This document shows positions 1-21,678 of a DNA stretch of 64,000 nt, piece by piece. The DNA lies in assembly GCA_964035545.1 (NCBI GenBank), contig OZ037767.1, positions 9,228,207 through 9,292,206 of the forward strand, written 5' to 3'. Within the stretch, counting starts at the first letter, position 1; every line of letters begins with the position of its first letter. This stretch comes from Bugula neritina (Eukaryota > Bryozoa > Gymnolaemata > Cheilostomatida > Bugulidae). The notes under the pieces were generated by a model. The model had not been told where the DNA came from. It searched no databases and worked only from the letters and a program-made list of their open reading frames with translations. Made by a program: the position numbers and the translations under genes.

Positions 1-2960
1 GTTGGAAACTTTTATGTATTTATAAAAGCAGTTATCCAAATAAATGTGCTTTTACCAACTCCATGTGTTACTCAGCAACAAAAGCATAACATATTTTATT
101 CTACTGCACCAACATCTTACACTTGAAAACACCAGTCAACTTTTCAAAATGCTTTACAAAAGAACTAGAGTTACCTGTTTGATAAAAACTAACTACAATG
201 GGCACCTCTTTGTGTATCACGTAATAATATTACACCTGTATGTGGTATGCTGTTTTTATATAAAACAACAGCAATTTAGGTTACAACCTATTAGTTAGTG
301 ATAAAAAATGTCAAAGCAGGTTGCAATGCTCTACAATTCTGTTGTTGAATGAATATATAGAATTATTTAAAACTGTTTCAAAAGGAATCAAGGTAAGTAA
401 TATATAGCATTGGCAGGTATGTGCACGAATGTTGCTACTAATGCAAATATATCTTATAAAGCTAAAGTCAACCATTTAGAGTTTAGAGTTCAGACTTTAG
501 ACAGAGAGTCTAGTGAGTGAGGACAACTCTGTTTGTTGAAGCCGGCTCTTTAGAACATGTTGCATGTAACAATGACCATATATGTTAGATGCAGCTAATA
601 AAGTTCATCTATATATAATATGCTATTTTCTATTGGATTGCAATATATAAAATGCATAAAAAATTGTCAATATTGTTTTCTTCAATATTAAGCTTTTGTT
701 CAACAGCTGATTTTGTAGCTTTTGTGAGAATTCAAAATCAAGTAAAAATAAAGCAAAAGTGTTGGTTTTTATAAAAAAAATTTCCAATTAATATATATAT
801 ATACAGTTTTTGCTACAAGAAGATGTAAACCTCATAAAATACGTGGAATTGAATGTACTTCACGTTTAGCTAAAGATTATGTTAGGGAAATATTGAGGAA
901 ATTCATAGCACAGTTGGCAATTGCTTCCTCGTTCTTTAAGATAACTGGAAAGAAGCTTTCAATAAAATCACATGTTAAAATTTAATTACACTTGCAAAAA
1001 TACAAACCCAGTTTCTCAACCAATGATTGACTAGAACTAGCACGTGCTTGTATTTGCTCAGTATAAGAAGTTATAGCATCGATATTTTAGTCATGGAAGT
1101 TATGAGGAAGCGAGGCATGCTGAGCTGTCTTGCTGTCAAGTTATGACTCATCGTAAAACTATGCTGCTCGCATGATATACTTATTTTTGGCTTGTGAATA
1201 TAAGTTTTATCAACACCAGCTGGTGAAGTATGGGAAGAGATGGCTGACCCTGGTCTCTATGCATTAACTGGAACCACATGGATGTGCTTGCCATGACTCA
1301 TGACCTGTAACTCATTCCAAGGTGACTTAGACAGCGACTTAGACAGGAAATAAGTTGCTGCTGCTGCCTAGTTATGAGTAATTCTAAAAGTCTTCACTTT
1401 ATTTTTACTCTCCTCAATAGCAAGTTTCTAAACTTCATTCTTAATGTAACATCATATTATTACGTGATTTGCATTTGCTGTTACTGGGGATTAGAGCCAT
1501 GTGATGTTTAGAAATTGTAAGTAAAATTGGTGTTACACAACAAGACATGGAGTTCAAGTTTAATATCAGTTTCAATCCATGTGCAATACAAAATTATTGC
1601 CCTCCATAAACTAACTCCCATATAAGTTTGTTCAACAAAGCAGCTAGTGGCCACTTTATTATTTATGTTAACAGTGTGTAATAGTGGAATGTGTGAATGG
1701 CTGAACAAAACAATGGCAAACAAATAATTAAGGTTTTAACCAATCAGCTTAGGTTTTGGCCAGTCACCTTCTACTATATATTGGATTAGGCCTATCAACT
1801 TCCATCATTTACTACAGAGTTTATAACTTGGCGAGAGATATTTAAAAGAGAAAATTTGAAAAGTGAACTGTGAGTATAATATGGTGCAGGTGCTGTAACT
1901 GTTCCCGCGCCTATATATATATAAATGTTTGGTGTGTGCGCCGCTCGTGTGTGGGATTGATAATAATTATAACTGTAACTGTATTTATGATATTATATTC
2001 AATTAATATTTTAGTAATAATAATATTATTATATTACTTTGGTGAAGGCTAAGTAATATGCCCACATTTAATTTATCAAGGTGCTTGTAATAGCCAATCA
2101 GAAATTGTAGACTCAAACAATTTTTCAGTTTCCGCTTATAAGGCAGCAGCAAACAATAAGATATAGCAGATAGCATTACAGTTCTATGTCTATGTCACAG
2201 TCTATGTGTCTTGAAAATTACCATTTCTCCAGACAAGTATAAATAAATTAATATAAAAGACTTCATTAGCAAAATTTACACCATAGTCATTCTATGTTCA
2301 ATGAGTATTTTTTCACTGGAGACTGTAAGTTGCAGCATCAGTTGATAAATCAGGTAATACAACTACCAAATGGTAAGAACATCAATCTTATACTGACAAT
2401 GCGAAGCTTAATTTTTAAGACTGTTTTAATATGAATATACACGTGGAAGATTTGCTCAGTGAAAATTTGGCTAAACCTGCAGTTACGGACTATCAGTAGA
2501 CTACTAGACAATCCCTTAGAGCACAGTATAGTTATGATAAGAATGATGATATGCTATACCACAGTGCAAACAACTTTATTCAACCCATTAGGCATCTTAC
2601 CATACACCAAGTAACACCTGCCTAAGTAATAGTCGACCTACTGTATTTATTCTCGATATTGGGTGAGCTAGCAACTATAAAGTATACTGTGTGTATTGGT
2701 TGTTATACCAACAACTATCTAATTTAGTTTATCAATATTTTGTGACAATTACCATAAAAACCTCTTTCATCACAATAACATACATGTGTATGTAAGGTAC
2801 TCAATGCTACCTTGACCTTTTACATCAAAGAGTTTCATAAGAATCAACAAAATGCAACTTCAGTAGGTGTTGTTGAAGTGAATATTCGTTATAATTTCAA
2901 AGATGTTGTATAAATATTATATCTTCACTTTTTTCAGAGTTATAGTATTTATCAACTGGA
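1..2960. other. Intergenic and upstream region, no gene seen
   Basis: No convincing coding exon is visible on either strand; the open frames here are short and low in complexity. A small GC-containing patch near 1900-1955 (a CCGCGC-like and a GCGCCGCTCG-like stretch) is followed by an ATAATAATATT-rich tract to about 2040. This patch lies about 1 kb upstream of the GTPase start and could be its promoter. That is inference from composition only. Confidence 0.5.
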
Positions 2961-5288
2961 ATGACTCGATCTCTAGACTCGCAAGGTGATAGAAAGATTG
3001 TAGCGGTTATCGGTCATGGAAACAGCGGCAAGACTTGCCTCACCAAACTGTTGACTGCTGAAGATGTAGGGAGCAGTCTGGCTGTACATAGACACACCCT
3101 GGATGAGTCTCGCTACATCACCAAAGCCATGCCAAGTGAGTAACTCCTATTTATTAAGTTGTCGTTAGCCAGTCGATATTTTATCACAGAGATAGCATAA
3201 TTATGATAAAAACTAATTCATATATAGACAGGTTTCCTGTCTGGCCTGTAACTCACACTAGCTGTGATTTGTTAAATGCTGTACAATCAGACCTATGTAG
3301 AATATTATATTAATTTATTCAAATTTTTTGCTGCATTATACAGCTTATAACTCATTGACACATAGTATGTACCATAGAGATAGTTGGGACTACATCTGTG
3401 TGTATGGGATAGTTAGAACTAAGTCCATGTGTATGGGATAGTGGGAACTAAGTATACCTCCCTCTCTGATTAACTCACTAATAGTTTATCTACTATATCT
3501 ATAAAACATGGTTTACAACAGGAAACTACAAAAGATTGCAAATTTTGTAGCCCTCTTTCAATACCAATCTATTATGTCCACACTATGGCCCAATTAAGTT
3601 TCTTTGTTGAGCCTGCATTCTTGAAATTTTTAACCCATGACTCATGCTTATGTAAGCCTACCTTAACTTGTAGGACAAATACAGTAAGAACAATGGCCAC
3701 TAGATTATAGCCCCCTTTATCTCTGATCTACAAGCATGTCTTGTATAAATATTAGTATACAACAAAGTTTAGAAATACTACTGTTTGCTTGCTTAATAGT
3801 TTTGATTACTCCATGTGGAGAGAGCATGTTTTGTTTGACGATTGAATTATATGTATACAGTATTCATTAAGCATTCTTTATAATATGCATTGAGTTGCTA
3901 AAATTAGAGATATTTTGTAATAATTTATCTTGTTTACAGATGGAATGCATGAACACATACAGTTTATAGACACATCTCCTTGGAAAGAGTTCCCAGTGAT
4001 GCACAGGCTGTACGTGAAGACATGCCATCTTGTTATGATTGTGTACAACGTCACTGCATTGAACTGGGCACAAATGTTGAAGGACATGATAGAGGAAGTA
4101 CGTGCTATCCGAGGCAAGTACCACATTGCTTTGTTTACCCTAGCAACAGGTTGGCAGTGCGCCTAGCAACTACCTCGATACAAACAACTTGTCCTCCCCC
4201 TTCTTTCTCAATATTGATTATTCATAACAAAATTAATGTGTATTTTTAGCTTATTATATATTCATAGTGTTAAATGCTTTAAAAATATCATGTTTCATTG
4301 CGATGAATAGTAACATGAATAATTTATGTTATTTAAAGCTGTTAGAGCAAATTTATTAAACATTGCTCTAGATGCTAAAGTTTTTAGCATTAATAAGTTG
4401 TATACTCTACTCATTTTATTACTAAATAGTTATTGTTACTTCTTTTAGATGTGGATATAATAATAGTGGGAACTCATTGCGATGAATATAGCTCACAGAT
4501 GAACTTTGCACCGTCTCATGTCCAGCATGTAGTGGGGAACATACCTCATGTGTACGTGAGTTGTGTCACGCTATTTGGAATAAACACACTCTGGTCTACC
4601 ATGACTCTGAAGTGCTCCGCCTTCATCAAGCAGGACTCTGATCACTCAATCAAGGTACAGCCTACATATTGTGATAAACATTGTGCAAGTACTCTTGTGC
4701 AACTTGCCTCATAATACTTTGGTTAATGGAATGCAAAAACATTACTGCATGTTTAAGCAAATGACAACTACCAATTTGTTGAATATAATTAATATTGAAA
4801 TGATTTGATTGATTGGGCTAGTATGTTATAAGACTGCATATGCAGTGATGCATGGTTCCCAGTTGAACAACATGTCTTAAGTTAGAAGCAGTTGAAGACT
4901 GAAAGTCATGAAATGCTAGTAATTCCAGAAGTTGGAAGCTACTTAAAAACTTTTACGAAGTTTTAATACATGATATACATGCAATGCATTCAGAAAACAT
5001 TTTATACAATCAATCTTGAGACTGTTGACCTGCAGGACATTGAAAATTTAGTTGGGGGGGGGACATGACTGCTTCACAGGAACAATACATAGACTCAGTT
5101 ACTTCAATAGCTTGTGCAATAGCACACTATAGTCCACATTTTATTGATTAAATTCAAACTCAACAATATTTTTTCAGGTACCAATTGAGCCAAGAAGAAT
5201 CACTTCTAGATCACAAAGCATGAAAAAGCTCCTAACAAAGACTGGGAGTTTTCTCCTCTGCACGAGCAAATACCATACTTTACCCTGA
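2961..5288 (+). CDS. Roc/Rab-like small GTPase, 4 exons, 233 aa
   Basis: Predicted exons are 2961-3135, 3940-4149, 4449-4654 and 5178-5288. The phases (1, 1, 0) match and the gene ends at TGA 5286-5288. The product is a single-domain Ras-superfamily protein. The P-loop GHGNSGKT is at residues 18-25. A DTSPW motif at about 69-73 sits where Ras proteins have DxxG, and VGTHCDE at about 135-141 takes the place of the NKxD base-recognition motif. The VGTHxD form is typical of Roc domains of LRRK/ROCO proteins, but no leucine-rich repeats or COR domain are encoded nearby. The C-terminus is basic and serine-rich (RRITSRSQS) and has no CAAX box, so lipid anchoring is not evident. The missing DxxG glycine suggests altered hydrolysis or switching. 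The donor of exon 2 (CAACAG/GTTGGC) is the only in-phase choice I found. I cannot assign an orthologue; the GTPase class is clear. Confidence 0.8.
3362..3456. repeat. Short tandem repeat in GTPase intron 1
   Basis: About three diverged copies of a unit containing TGTGTATGGGATAGT and GAACTAAGT lie in the first intron of the GTPase gene. They are not adjacent to a splice site. Confidence 0.5.
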
Positions 5289-5877
5289 AATCAGCTCAGT
5301 TTTACACATTTGTCCTCATTATCATTACCTCTAGTCCGAAAACTATCTGCGTGTATTATATTTGGAATTCTTTGCATATATTGGTGCTCAGTGCAATGTT
5401 CTATATAGGTGCCAAACTAGTAGCATTTATTTATTGAATTTAAATTATTTGGATTTTTGGCGAGGTTTTTAGACCAAGTTTTAATTATTTGCTCAGTTAC
5501 TTAATAAGAATCTCAGCCTACAATAAAATAACTTATTACCTTTTATTATCAAAGCTTTGTTGACTGTTTTATTATTGTTGTTTCTTACTATTTTATTCCT
5601 ATTAGAAATGTTATTCCCACAATCAGTAATGTATTATAACAGACTCTGCATTATATAAGTGGTAAATAAAGAAAATGGTCTCATGGCTCACTCTTTGTAT
5701 TAACTTCATGTAAATACAACACAACAAAAGAACTAAATAATTAATGCCATGTTACATACTCCATTAAACATTACATACTAGCAAATTGTTTTAAAATAAA
5801 TTCTTGAACTTTCCACTAACAAATATGTCAATACTATCCTCCAGTAAGCATAGCTGAAGTTCTAGGAATACCAGGAG
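5289..5877. other. Convergent intergenic region
   Basis: This is the 3' flank shared by the GTPase gene (+) and the small membrane protein gene (-). AATAAA hexamers on the + strand at 5522-5527 and 5665-5670 are plausible poly(A) signals for the GTPase. No other feature is seen. Confidence 0.5.
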
Positions 5878-7128
5878 TTACTCATGGGGAGGGTCAAAGT
5901 GGGTGTCTGTATAAAAAGAAACTCATGTTTAATAACATACAGTAAAATCAATTGGAATAGTATACAGTATCAGCAACCAGGTGAATTACAATACTTAGCA
6001 AAAATATGTTCCCACTTCTTGAAATATAACTCGACAAACCAACTAAGAAAACCACTTTAGTATACATGTTGTGTCAATAAAATGGCTTTTATAGTTTATT
6101 CAATGGGCACTGATATATCAGCAATATTATATATGTCATTAGAAAAATAAAACTTCTACATAAACCATTGTGTCACATCCTGTTGCATTTTGGCAAAGGA
6201 AACTTTTAAAAAATGAAAAACAAGTGAGCTTTTAGTGTTTATAGTAAAAAAACCCTCATGTAAAAATAAAGAAATGCATTGTTTGCTATGTAATTTGCAG
6301 TAAACCATTGTAGGATATTTTATCAACAACATCGCTGTAAAAAAATAAAAAGCTCCTATTTAACCTCTAAATGCACCAAATTTTTTAAAACTGCCAAAAT
6401 TGTAAATAAATTTTTTTTTACAATTGCTTTTAATTACCAGACAACATGTAAAACCAAATATAGCCAATTTGAATTTTCATTTTAAAACAATTTAGACATT
6501 TAGAGTTATTTATATAAATGAAAGACACTAATTGGAGTTGTCACACCACAATACAACCATGATAATACAGGTATACTTACGGTTTCTGGCTTCTCTCCTA
6601 TTTTTCCACTCTTCAACATTGCCAGGGGAGTGAGCTGTAAATCAAATTAACATCTTAATCATAAAAAACATGGCACAGCTCTCAATTTGATTTTACAATA
6701 AAACCTTCATTTGCTGGTCAGCAGGAAGAATAACGATCTATTCGGAAAATATGATTGTTTTAATTTTAAAAAATATGTCCTTTTGCTATCACTTCTTTGA
6801 ACCTTCTAAGAAATGCCCGAATCATAACTTTCGTAAGATTGCTATCTTTGAAGTTTCAAAAATTAAAGTTGCCGATTTGGTTTCAGGAGTAAGTTTTTTT
6901 AGTATAAATAACAGAGCTACCATTTCTCAACTTCGTACATGATGTAAGGAAACTGGTGAACTACCAACCTCCTTTATTAATCTTCATGATAAGAGGAAGA
7001 GAAATCACGAAGGAGTAAACTAAGAACCTAAAGGATCTGGCATTCTTCCAGTACCACTGCCAGTGAAACTGTCTGAACTGAGAGGTAACAGTGTAAGGAA
7101 AGATAAAAGACTTCTGTCCTGGAGCCAT
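5878..7128 (-). CDS. Small single-pass membrane protein, 3 exons, 80 aa
   Basis: Predicted minus-strand exons are 7128-6969, 6634-6581 and 5906-5878, with stop TAA at 5880-5878. Phases are 1 and 1. The second donor (ACC/GTAAGT) and both acceptors (GATTTACAG, TTTATACAG) are good; the first donor (GGAG/GTTGGT) is weaker. The protein starts MAPGQKSFIFPYTVTSQF, has an aromatic/basic stretch (HWQWYWKNARSFRF), one hydrophobic segment at about residues 36-48 (LVYSFVISLPLIM), then a polar tail (SPGNVEEWKNRREARN) ending in FDPPHE. Size and layout resemble small inner-mitochondrial-membrane or complex-assembly proteins, but I do not recognise the family. The chosen ATG lies two bases after a TGTAG acceptor-like site at 7132, so an untranslated first exon probably lies upstream. 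An in-frame upstream ATG (7152) would add eight residues. Confidence 0.6.
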
Positions 7129-7913
7129 ATCTACAGACAAAACTACTTGCATGATGTTTGTAAGTACTAAAAGTGAATATCTGGATAAAAATAAAATAAT
7201 TTATTTCTTAGCCAGAGACGGCCCTGTTTAGAAATACAACATAAAAGGTTTTGAAACGATGATGTATTATTATGAAAACTATTCTGCCACATAAAACAGA
7301 GTATTTTTGGAGCTGGCTTCTTTTGTATTTTTGATAGAGGTGGGTAGGTGCAGTTAGTTGCCGTCATAAAAAAGCCAGAAAATATTGTCTTTACTTGAAG
7401 AATCCCAACACATTACATTTATTCAGTGTTAAATTATTTACACATATTTTTGGCTATCAGCTAAAGACAACTTCAGGTTAGTATATTGGCTTTATATAAT
7501 TACATTTAGTGCACGCATGACTCAGTTGCTGATGAATTTTTTGTTTGCCTTAGTGTCCACTGCACTATGGAACTGATATTAAATAGGCATAAGTTGAGCA
7601 ATTTACAATAATAATTAAAACTATAATAGTATGAAACATAAAGATTATAATAGAACATACTCGCAGTGCTTTCATATTTGAAAACCAGAGCCTAATGAAG
7701 AACCAATTCTTTTTAAAATGCAATAAGCTACCAGAAAAGTTAAAAACAATAATGAATTGATCTAATTTGTTTTTTTTAAAGATTTTCCAATTAATATTTT
7801 TATATTGCAAACTTCACAACCATAAAAGCATAATCCTAGACTCTAGAGACACTATTCAGATAGTGCAACAAAAAATGACTAAGTATATAAACACATATTG
7901 TGCTATAATAGGT
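7129..7913. other. Intergenic, no gene seen
   Basis: This is the 5' flank of the small minus-strand gene. Short open frames here lack splice-site support and recognisable protein sequence. An untranslated leader exon of that gene could lie here. Confidence 0.4.
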
Positions 7914-8414
7914 GGTGTCATTCCAGATAGACACTTCTCAGTTAGATGCTAGGCTAAATTTCCCACTTACACACTTCTCACACGGACGCTTCCAAGATAG
8001 ACGCTATTTATTTATTTTGGTACAATATATGTATTTTATGTGCAATTCATTTGAATATTATTGAAATATATGTATATTTAAATAAATTTTCCTTTAATCT
8101 TAAAATAAATATTTTTGACCTGCATTAACTTATTAATTTTGCACTTTCTATATTTCTTGTTGTTTAAAAAAAACTTTATTAAATTTAATAAGTATTCATT
8201 AAATATAATGTCTATTACTAATGTATTACTGCTTTTTTGTCCCACACAAATCTGTAAAAATTGGAATATTATTTCAGATAATTCATATTAACTATTATTT
8301 CATGTTTAGCAATCAAAACAACGGTTATATAGGTATATTCAGGTAGATTACGATATATATTGTACCAAAATAAAAGATAGCGTCTAACTGGTCAGCGTCT
8401 ATCTGGGATGAAAC
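7914..8414. mobile_element. MITE of about 500 bp with imperfect TIRs
   Basis: The left end contains CCAGATAGACACTTCTCAGT. The reverse complement of the right end contains CCAGATAGACGCTGACCAGT. A second inverted pair, TATTTTGGTACAATATAT, lies further in (about 8013-8031 and 8353-8371). The flanks carry a direct repeat, ATAATAGGT, at 7905-7913 and 8415-8423, consistent with an 8-9 bp target duplication (hAT- or Mutator-like length). There is no coding capacity. The interior is AT-rich. Confidence 0.75.
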
Positions 8415-8487
8415 ATAATAGGTTGCCTTAGAACAGCATGCCATAGTTAAAAGTATTGTAAATGTAGATTAATATCAAAAGAGTATG

Positions 8488-8638
<151 letters not shown>

Positions 8639-8989
8639 CATTCATAGAATAGAATTTGTGACAGATACCATGTATTGAAGGATTATAGTACAAATGTAAA
8701 AAACTAATTATTAAAAAAAGCTTTAGAATATTAGCAGGTGAGTGAATAAGTAAATTGGGTATTGTAGCTAGAATGGTTAGGCTATATTGCCCAGATAATG
8801 CTTGTGTGCATGTCTACATGTAGATAGTGATACTAGTTCATTTCTGTTGCAGAGGTATGGTTCATTACTCATTAGTTTCATAAAGCATATAAATTTAAAC
8901 TGTAATACTTTTCCAACAAGCAGAGGTTAGATATTTTCCTTGTTTTAAGTTTATCAAAGGAAGTGTCATTTCTCATAATTTTCATGTCA

Positions 8990-10260
8990 GACTGCATGAC
9001 TACCAGTATCACCATCACTATAAGTATCAGTATCATTCTAAGTGTGAGAGTAGTAGTACACCTACTGATTTACACTTTGACTTCCTAATAGATTAAGTGA
9101 GAAAGACTTAGAATCACTAATAGTAATAGTAACACTACTAGTATTAGTAAATACTATTATAATAATAATACTAATAACTAATGAGTAATAGCAATACTAA
9201 TACTGTAATACTAATAGTAATAGTTATATTATTAGTATTACTACTAGTAATGCTTATAGCTATACTATTAACTATTAGTATAGCTATATAAAAAAAATTA
9301 ATTAAAATTACTATTATCTTTTGAGCTTTATTACTAATAGTATTAGTAATACTTGAAGTTAATAGCAATACTAGGCTAATAGTAACAAAATAAGTAACAG
9401 TAATAGTCTAATACTAATAGTAATACTATGAGATTCAGATTAAGTATCACTATCAGTATCAGTATGACATTGACTATGATACTGATACTCTATGACTATA
9501 AGTATAACTATAAGTAAGACAGTAATACTTACACTTATAGTTATAACTATTACTATAACTAGAAGTATAAGTATAACATTAGCTATAGATATAAGCACAA
9601 GATTAGGTGACTGTGAGTATAGCATACGATTGAATTTAAGCATAACATAAACAATAACTATAGTTTATAAGAATAAGTATAAGTTATAGACTTAAAGTAT
9701 AAGATTAAGTATAAGACTAACTCTAACTCTAATCAATAAAGCATCACTATTACTATTAGAGTATTACTATTACTATTAGTATTAGTATTACTAAATAATA
9801 ATATAAATTATTAATTGAAATTACTTATTACTATTTCTATTAGTATTACAGTATTACTATTACTATTAGTTATATTTAAATTTTTAAAATAATAACCATT
9901 ATTATTATAAAAATTAATAAATAAATATAATATAAATTTAATATTAATATTATAATTTTAATTATTACTTAAAGTTAATCTTATTATTATTAACTAAGTA
10001 TTAACTTTAAGTTATTATGTTAACATTGTGATTGTGATTGTCATTAGCCTTAGCCTTTAACTTTAAGATTTATTGACTTAAAGTTAAAGTTAATCAGTTA
10101 ATCTTATGTCTAGGGAATTATTAACTGAAATTATTATTGTTCTTGGGTTAACCTTCAGTTACCACACACTCTGATTCACAATTTCTTCTATTCAACTTAG
10201 TCTTACCAAGTAATAACTAATTTAATTACTATTACTGTTAGTCTATTACTATAAGTATAA
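8990..10260. repeat. Long block of degenerate simple repeats
   Basis: The block mixes TAATACTAATAGTAATAG-like, ACTATCAGTATCAGTATGAC-like and ATAAGTATAACTATAAGT-like sequence, shifting gradually from one motif to the next. Both strands look alike because the motifs are near-palindromic (TACTATTAGTA). No gene is present. It ends just before a CpG-containing patch that may be the SEC23 promoter. Confidence 0.8.
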
Positions 10261-10279
10261 GTAATTATTGCTTTCTGTC

Positions 10280-10575
10280 AAAAGTCTGCCTCTATCTGAA
10301 ATTTGGCCTCTTGGTTCATTCACGACTTTACCGGCAGTAACTTTAGGATTATCAGACAGTTTCTAGTTTAGTGTAAGCTGACGCCCTCACTCACGCAACT
10401 TTGTTGTTTGATACCTAACTAACAAATAGGTGCGAGCCCATTATTTAATTTTCTATAATATTTAAAAAATAAATGTATTATACTCGCTACAACCTAGTAC
10501 GTAGAAAAATCGAAAGTGCATAAAATACGAGCTTGTCCCGTACTTGTGCCTAAAACAGGGGCAGTGACGTGGCGT
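10280..10575 (+). promoter_or_regulatory. Candidate SEC23 promoter patch with a TGACGTGG element
   Basis: This patch is richer in CG dinucleotides than its surroundings and is flanked on both sides by AT-rich repeat blocks. The first SEC23 coding exon is preceded by a TTTTTTTCAG acceptor three bases before its ATG, so an untranslated exon and the promoter must lie upstream. TGACGTGG at 10565-10572 matches the UPRE/ATF6-XBP1 core known from ER-stress genes, which would fit a COPII gene. The assignment is inference. Confidence 0.35.
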
Positions 10576-10739
10576 CCGCTTTGTTGGAGTTGATCAAGTG
10601 GCACAAAATGAATATCAAATCACAAATGACTTTCATTTTATATCATTTATTGAATTTGAACTCAATAGACGTTTTGTTTTTTGTATTGTGCTTCATATTT
10701 CACTCTCAACACATTTATATTGTGTTGATGGTTACTTTT

Positions 10740-21080
<10,341 letters not shown>

Positions 21081-21403
21081 GCAGGTCTTTTCGTTTGTTT
21101 CATGAACATACTGGGCTTGTTATTTGTATGGATAAAGCATTATATCGTATTCTGGGACATTCAGCACAAAAACTTAGTTTTATATACTGGTCATTTTTTG
21201 TTCTCGTGTATGTCATAATTTATTACTAACAAAATATAGAATTTATACCACAATCAGTAAAGAGATCCATCTTCATATGAAATCAAATTGCAAATTAAAA
21301 TAATTTACATAAGAAAAACAACAGTGATGGCATATGCCCAATGTAAAGTTCAAAAATGATGTGCTGTATATTTTTATTTTAGTTTTAAACAATGAGCTTG
21401 ATG

Positions 21404-21409
21404 AATAAA
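21404..21409 (+). terminator. SEC23 poly(A) signal
   Basis: AATAAA about 325 nt downstream of the SEC23 stop codon, the first clear canonical hexamer in the 3' flank. Confidence 0.6.
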
Positions 21410-21678
21410 GTTGAAATATGGCATATAAAAGATTTTTTAGTATAATTCAAATAGATGAATTCAAAAATAAACCAACAGTGTTAATAATCAATAAGCATAA
21501 TTAACTCTAAATGTAATTAATTGCCTGTAGCACTCAACAACTTACTTTTGGTAATAGTACAGCTTTGAAAAAGATGAACAGCAGTGTTATCTTTGCAGGT
21601 AACATCAGCACATTTGTTATTGCTCACGACACCTTAAAAAACTTGAATGTGGAATGACAACTCCATTGACAATAAAGG

